64,000 nt of DNA, from positions 1,240,001-1,304,000 of the forward strand of contig OZ251458.1 of assembly GCA_965242535.1 (NCBI GenBank), written 5' to 3'. Numbering within the stretch: position 1 is the first letter of the stretch; every line of letters begins with the position of its first letter. Both the position numbers and the translations under genes were made by a program. Positions 61,640 through 64,000 of this stretch are shown piece by piece. The DNA comes from VXRD01 sp965242535. GTDB taxonomy: Bacteria > Latescibacterota > UBA2968. The notes beneath the pieces were generated by a model. It had not been told where the DNA came from and made no database searches. It was given only the letters and a program-made list of their open reading frames with translations.

Positions 61640-62641
61640 ATGATCATCGCCGTTGAAAATTTGCGCGCGTTGTGCCAGTCCGTTTTGATGGATCGCGGGT
61701 TGGATGAGGCTGACGCGCAGGTCGTGACGGATATATTGATCGAAGCCGAGTTGCGCGGTCGGGCGACGCATGGGATGATTCGCTTGCCCGGCATTGTCGA
61801 GCGCGTTTCGCGGGGCGCCCAAGTGCCGATGGTCGCGGTCAAAGAGGCAGGGGCTTACGCGCTGATCGATGGGCGGGACAATTTGGGGTATCTCGTAGCG
61901 CATCGGTGTGCGCGCATCGCCATCGACAAAGCCAAACAGAGCGGGGTGGGCGTCGTGGGCGCGCGCAATACGAGTCACAGCGGGATGCTCGGATACTACG
62001 CGTCGATGATCGCCGATGCCGGGCTCGTGGGCTTGGTGATGTGCAACACGGGCCCGCGCATCGTCCCGTGGGGCGGGCGCGAACCCGTGCTCGGCACAAA
62101 TCCCATCGCCGCGGGGTTTCCGTCCGCAGAGGGCCAGGTCTTGGTGGATTTTTCGTGCGCGGCGATTACCAATGGCGAGATTTTGGTCGCGCTCAAAGAG
62201 GGCAAAGCCATTCCCGCAGGGCGTGCGCTGGGGCCAGATGGCGAGCCGACGACCGATCCGGAACGCGCGCGCATGGGCGGGGCATTGCCGTTTGGCGAAC
62301 ACAAGGGCTACGCGCTGGCCGTACTGATTCAACTTTTTACCGGCGCGTTGCTCACGGCGGATCCCGTGCCCCAGATGGGCGGGCATTACGGGATTTTCGC
62401 GCTGGGCATCGATCCGTCCATTTTTCTGGGGATAGATGCGTTTCGCAGAGGCGTGGACGAGGTCGTGTGCGCGGTTAAAAACGCGCTGCCCGCAGACGGC
62501 GTCACCGAAATTTTGGCGCCTGGAGAACGCGCATTCCGCGAGCGCGCGACGCGGATTCGGTCGGGTATCGCAATGGGCGATGAGGTGATGGCGGAGTTGG
62601 AACGCTTGCTGTCGGCATCTGGCGACGCGCAACGGATTTGA
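61640..62641 (+). CDS. Malate/L-lactate dehydrogenase family (Ldh_2/MDH2) oxidoreductase
   Basis: A 333-residue NAD(P)-dependent dehydrogenase of the Ldh_2 fold, which is distinct from Rossmann LDH/MDH. Typical motifs are RGRATHGMIRLPGIVERV, NTSHSGMLGYYA, LGTNPIAAGFPSAEG and GEHKGYALAVLIQL. Relatives act on ureidoglycolate, 2,3-diketogulonate, sulfolactate or malate. GGAG precedes the ATG. A DapA-like lyase gene lies 76 bp downstream, which suggests sugar-acid catabolism. Confidence 0.9.
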   Translation: MIIAVENLRALCQSVLMDRGLDEADAQVVTDILIEAELRGRATHGMIRLPGIVERVSRGAQVPMVAVKEAGAYALIDGRDNLGYLVAHRCARIAIDKAKQSGVGVVGARNTSHSGMLGYYASMIADAGLVGLVMCNTGPRIVPWGGREPVLGTNPIAAGFPSAEGQVLVDFSCAAITNGEILVALKEGKAIPAGRALGPDGEPTTDPERARMGGALPFGEHKGYALAVLIQLFTGALLTADPVPQMGGHYGIFALGIDPSIFLGIDAFRRGVDEVVCAVKNALPADGVTEILAPGERAFRERATRIRSGIAMGDEVMAELERLLSASGDAQRI

Positions 62642-62717
62642 CCTTGACAGCCCGATTTGCGTTGGCTAATTTGGTCGCGAGGACGCGGGTTTATCTCATC
62701 CCAAATTGGAGGTCGCG

Positions 62718-63749
62718 ATGTTAAAAGGATGTCATACGGCGTTGATCACGCCCCTAACTGCGGATCACGCCTTGGACAGAGACGGGCTGGAACAACTCGT
62801 GGCGTTTCAGATCGCCGAAGGCATAGACGGCGTGTTGGCCTGTGGCACCACGGCGGAGAGTCCCACCCTGAGCGAAGACGAGCAAAATTTGATTACGCGC
62901 GCGGTGTGCCGCCATGCCAGAGAACGATGTCGCGCCATCGGCGGCGCGGGCAGCAATTCGACCGCGAAAACCCTCAAAGCCGCCGAGTACGCGGCGCGCG
63001 AGGGGGCAGACGCCATTTTGCTGGTGGATCCCTATTACAATGGCCCGAGTTCGTTGGAGATTCGCAAGGAATACGTCGAGCCTGTGGCCCGCGCCTTTCC
63101 GGATTTGGACATGATCCCCTACGTCATTCCCGGCAGGTCGGGCACGAAATTGCTCCCGGAAGACCTCGGCATCTTGTTTGCCGAATACAAAAATGTGAAT
63201 ACCGTGAAAGAGGCCACGGGCGATTTGGACAACATGGCGCGCACCCGCGAATGCTGCGGCGATGCGTTTTCGATCCTGTCCGGGGATGACGACAAGACGT
63301 TTGAGATGATGACCCGCGATGCGATCGCGGCCGCAGGCGTGATCAGCGTGGCGTCCAATGTCGCGCCCGGCCCCGTGACGCAGATGGTACACGCCCTCCA
63401 ACGCGGCGACATGGACGAGGCGGATCGCCTGCACGCCGCATTGAAGCCCTTGTTCGGCATGGTGGGCGTGGTGTCCGAAGAACAGACGCCTTATGGCATC
63501 ACAGAGGTCAAGGCGCGCAACCCGTTGCCGATGAAGACCTTGATGAATATTTTGGGCATGCCGGCCGGCCCGTGCCGCCAGCCCTTGGGCAAAATGAATC
63601 GGGCGGGCTTGGATATCGTGCTACGCATTGCCCGCAAAGTCCACGGCCAAAGCCCCGAGGTGTTCGCGCCCGTGGCTTCGTTTTTCAACGCGGACATCGC
63701 GCAACGCCTGAACGATCCCGAGGTGCTCAAAGATCTAGCGTATTCATGA
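62718..63749 (+). CDS. DapA-like N-acetylneuraminate lyase/dihydrodipicolinate synthase family protein
   Basis: Class I aldolase-type lyase, 343 residues, ~50 longer than DapA. TALITPLTADHALDRDGLEQLV and LACGTTAESPTLSEDE mark the family. YVIPGRSGTKL carries the residue before the active site, and the Schiff-base Lys is in NTVKEATGD. The start ATG at 62718 follows GGAGG. With the Ldh_2 enzyme upstream, catabolism of a keto-deoxy sugar acid is more likely than lysine synthesis. Confidence 0.88.
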   Translation: MLKGCHTALITPLTADHALDRDGLEQLVAFQIAEGIDGVLACGTTAESPTLSEDEQNLITRAVCRHARERCRAIGGAGSNSTAKTLKAAEYAAREGADAILLVDPYYNGPSSLEIRKEYVEPVARAFPDLDMIPYVIPGRSGTKLLPEDLGILFAEYKNVNTVKEATGDLDNMARTRECCGDAFSILSGDDDKTFEMMTRDAIAAAGVISVASNVAPGPVTQMVHALQRGDMDEADRLHAALKPLFGMVGVVSEEQTPYGITEVKARNPLPMKTLMNILGMPAGPCRQPLGKMNRAGLDIVLRIARKVHGQSPEVFAPVASFFNADIAQRLNDPEVLKDLAYS

Positions 63750-63751
63750 GG

Positions 63752-63780
63752 CGGGAGACGGAAGAGGTGAGACGGGGAGA
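63752..63780. repeat. GGGAGAC microsatellite after the dapA-like gene
   Basis: GGGAGACGGAAGAGGTGAGACGGGGA follows the stop. It is the complement-orientation heptamer run, as at 17942. Confidence 0.75.
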
Positions 63781-63782
63781 TT

Positions 63783-63808
63783 GTAGGGATAGGCCCCCGT
63801 GTCTGTCC
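63783..63808. repeat. REP-like palindrome, last copy
   Basis: GTAGGGATAGGCCCC then GTCTGTCC, with one base changed in each arm. It lies 24 bp before the last gene of the window. Confidence 0.8.
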
Positions 63809-63831
63809 TCATTCCTTATTGGAGGAGAGCG

Positions 63832-64000
63832 ATGCCTTTTCGATCTGTTACCGTGTTTGTCGCGTTGTTGCTTTTGTTCGGTGCCTTGCCGAATGCGGTC
63901 AAAGCACAGAACGTGACCATCCCCGACGATAGCCTGCGCGTTAGGATCGAGGGGGTACTGGGCAAGTCGAGCGGCGCGGCGATTACCCAAGCGGAGATGG
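63832..64000 (+). CDS. Exported protein, start of a probable LRR-domain protein (3' truncated)
   Basis: Only 56 codons are inside the window. A Sec signal peptide (VTVFVALLLLFGALPNAVKA) ends near A25. Then follows VTIPDDSLRVRIEGVLGKSSGAAITQAEM, which resembles the N-cap found before leucine-rich repeats in Poribacteria-type proteins. GGAGGAG precedes the ATG by 4 nt. The LRR call depends on sequence outside the window. Confidence 0.6.
   Translation, partial: MPFRSVTVFVALLLLFGALPNAVKAQNVTIPDDSLRVRIEGVLGKSSGAAITQAEM

Overview
The window is a GC-rich bacterial chromosome segment of about 64 kb that is almost fully coding, with both edges cutting through genes. Gene content suggests a heterotrophic, glycan- and sugar-acid-degrading bacterium of the Latescibacterota/Poribacteria type. 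The hints are formylglycine sulfatases, a phytanoyl-CoA-type dioxygenase, many xylose-isomerase-like TIM barrels, Gfo/Idh oxidoreductases, a DUF6785-like membrane protein and the start of a probable leucine-rich-repeat exported protein. This placement is inferred from gene families only; no rRNA is present to confirm it.

Layout. 1-3.9 kb: end of a BatA/vWA-like membrane protein and topA. 3.9-7.9 kb: a bacterial Hen1-Pnkp RNA repair pair. 7.9-8.8 kb: an unknown two-gene unit with an HTH protein. 8.8-15.5 kb: sulfatase, HpcH/HpaI aldolase, a DksA-like regulator, a PolX/PHP protein whose polymerase site looks dead, Gfo/Idh dehydrogenase and sugar isomerase. 15.6-17.9 kb: a one-polypeptide (type IIG-like) restriction-modification enzyme. 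18.3-25.5 kb: sugar metabolism genes (two TIM-barrel isomerases, DUF6785-like membrane protein, lactonase, LeuB-like dehydrogenase, NagB-like deaminase).

25.6-38.1 kb is a defence island read on the minus strand. A HigBA-like toxin-antitoxin pair, hsdM, hsdS and a putAbiC-type abortive infection gene come first. After a 0.4-kb MITE-like repeat follow an orphan HicB, a cytosine-C5 methyltransferase, a GHKL ATPase, a Rossmann methyltransferase-like protein and finally hsdR. The type I system is thus split around a candidate three-gene system.

38.3-40.8 kb: second sulfatase, a dioxygenase and an ArsC-family protein whose catalytic cysteine codon is TGA, followed by a SECIS-like hairpin, so a probable selenoprotein. 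40.8-43.6 kb: small enzymes, gltX, tRNA-Gln and two tRNA-Ser. 44.3-58.3 kb: nnrD, a split carB, a TPR/Asp-Ser-repeat/TonB lipoprotein, pyrK and pyrD (separated by a DUF433-ATPase pair and an IS-interrupted MITE) and rlpA. 58.8-64 kb: a three-gene ABC-2 exporter, an Ldh_2-type dehydrogenase, a DapA-like lyase and the start of an exported LRR-like protein.

Four repeat classes fill the intergenic space: a ~26-bp palindrome (at least ten full copies), a 7-bp CCGTCTC microsatellite that replaces the Shine-Dalgarno region of four genes, a ~405-bp MITE-like element (four copies, one split by an IS4-type element) and a 9-bp TTTTGTGCC tandem repeat (two loci).
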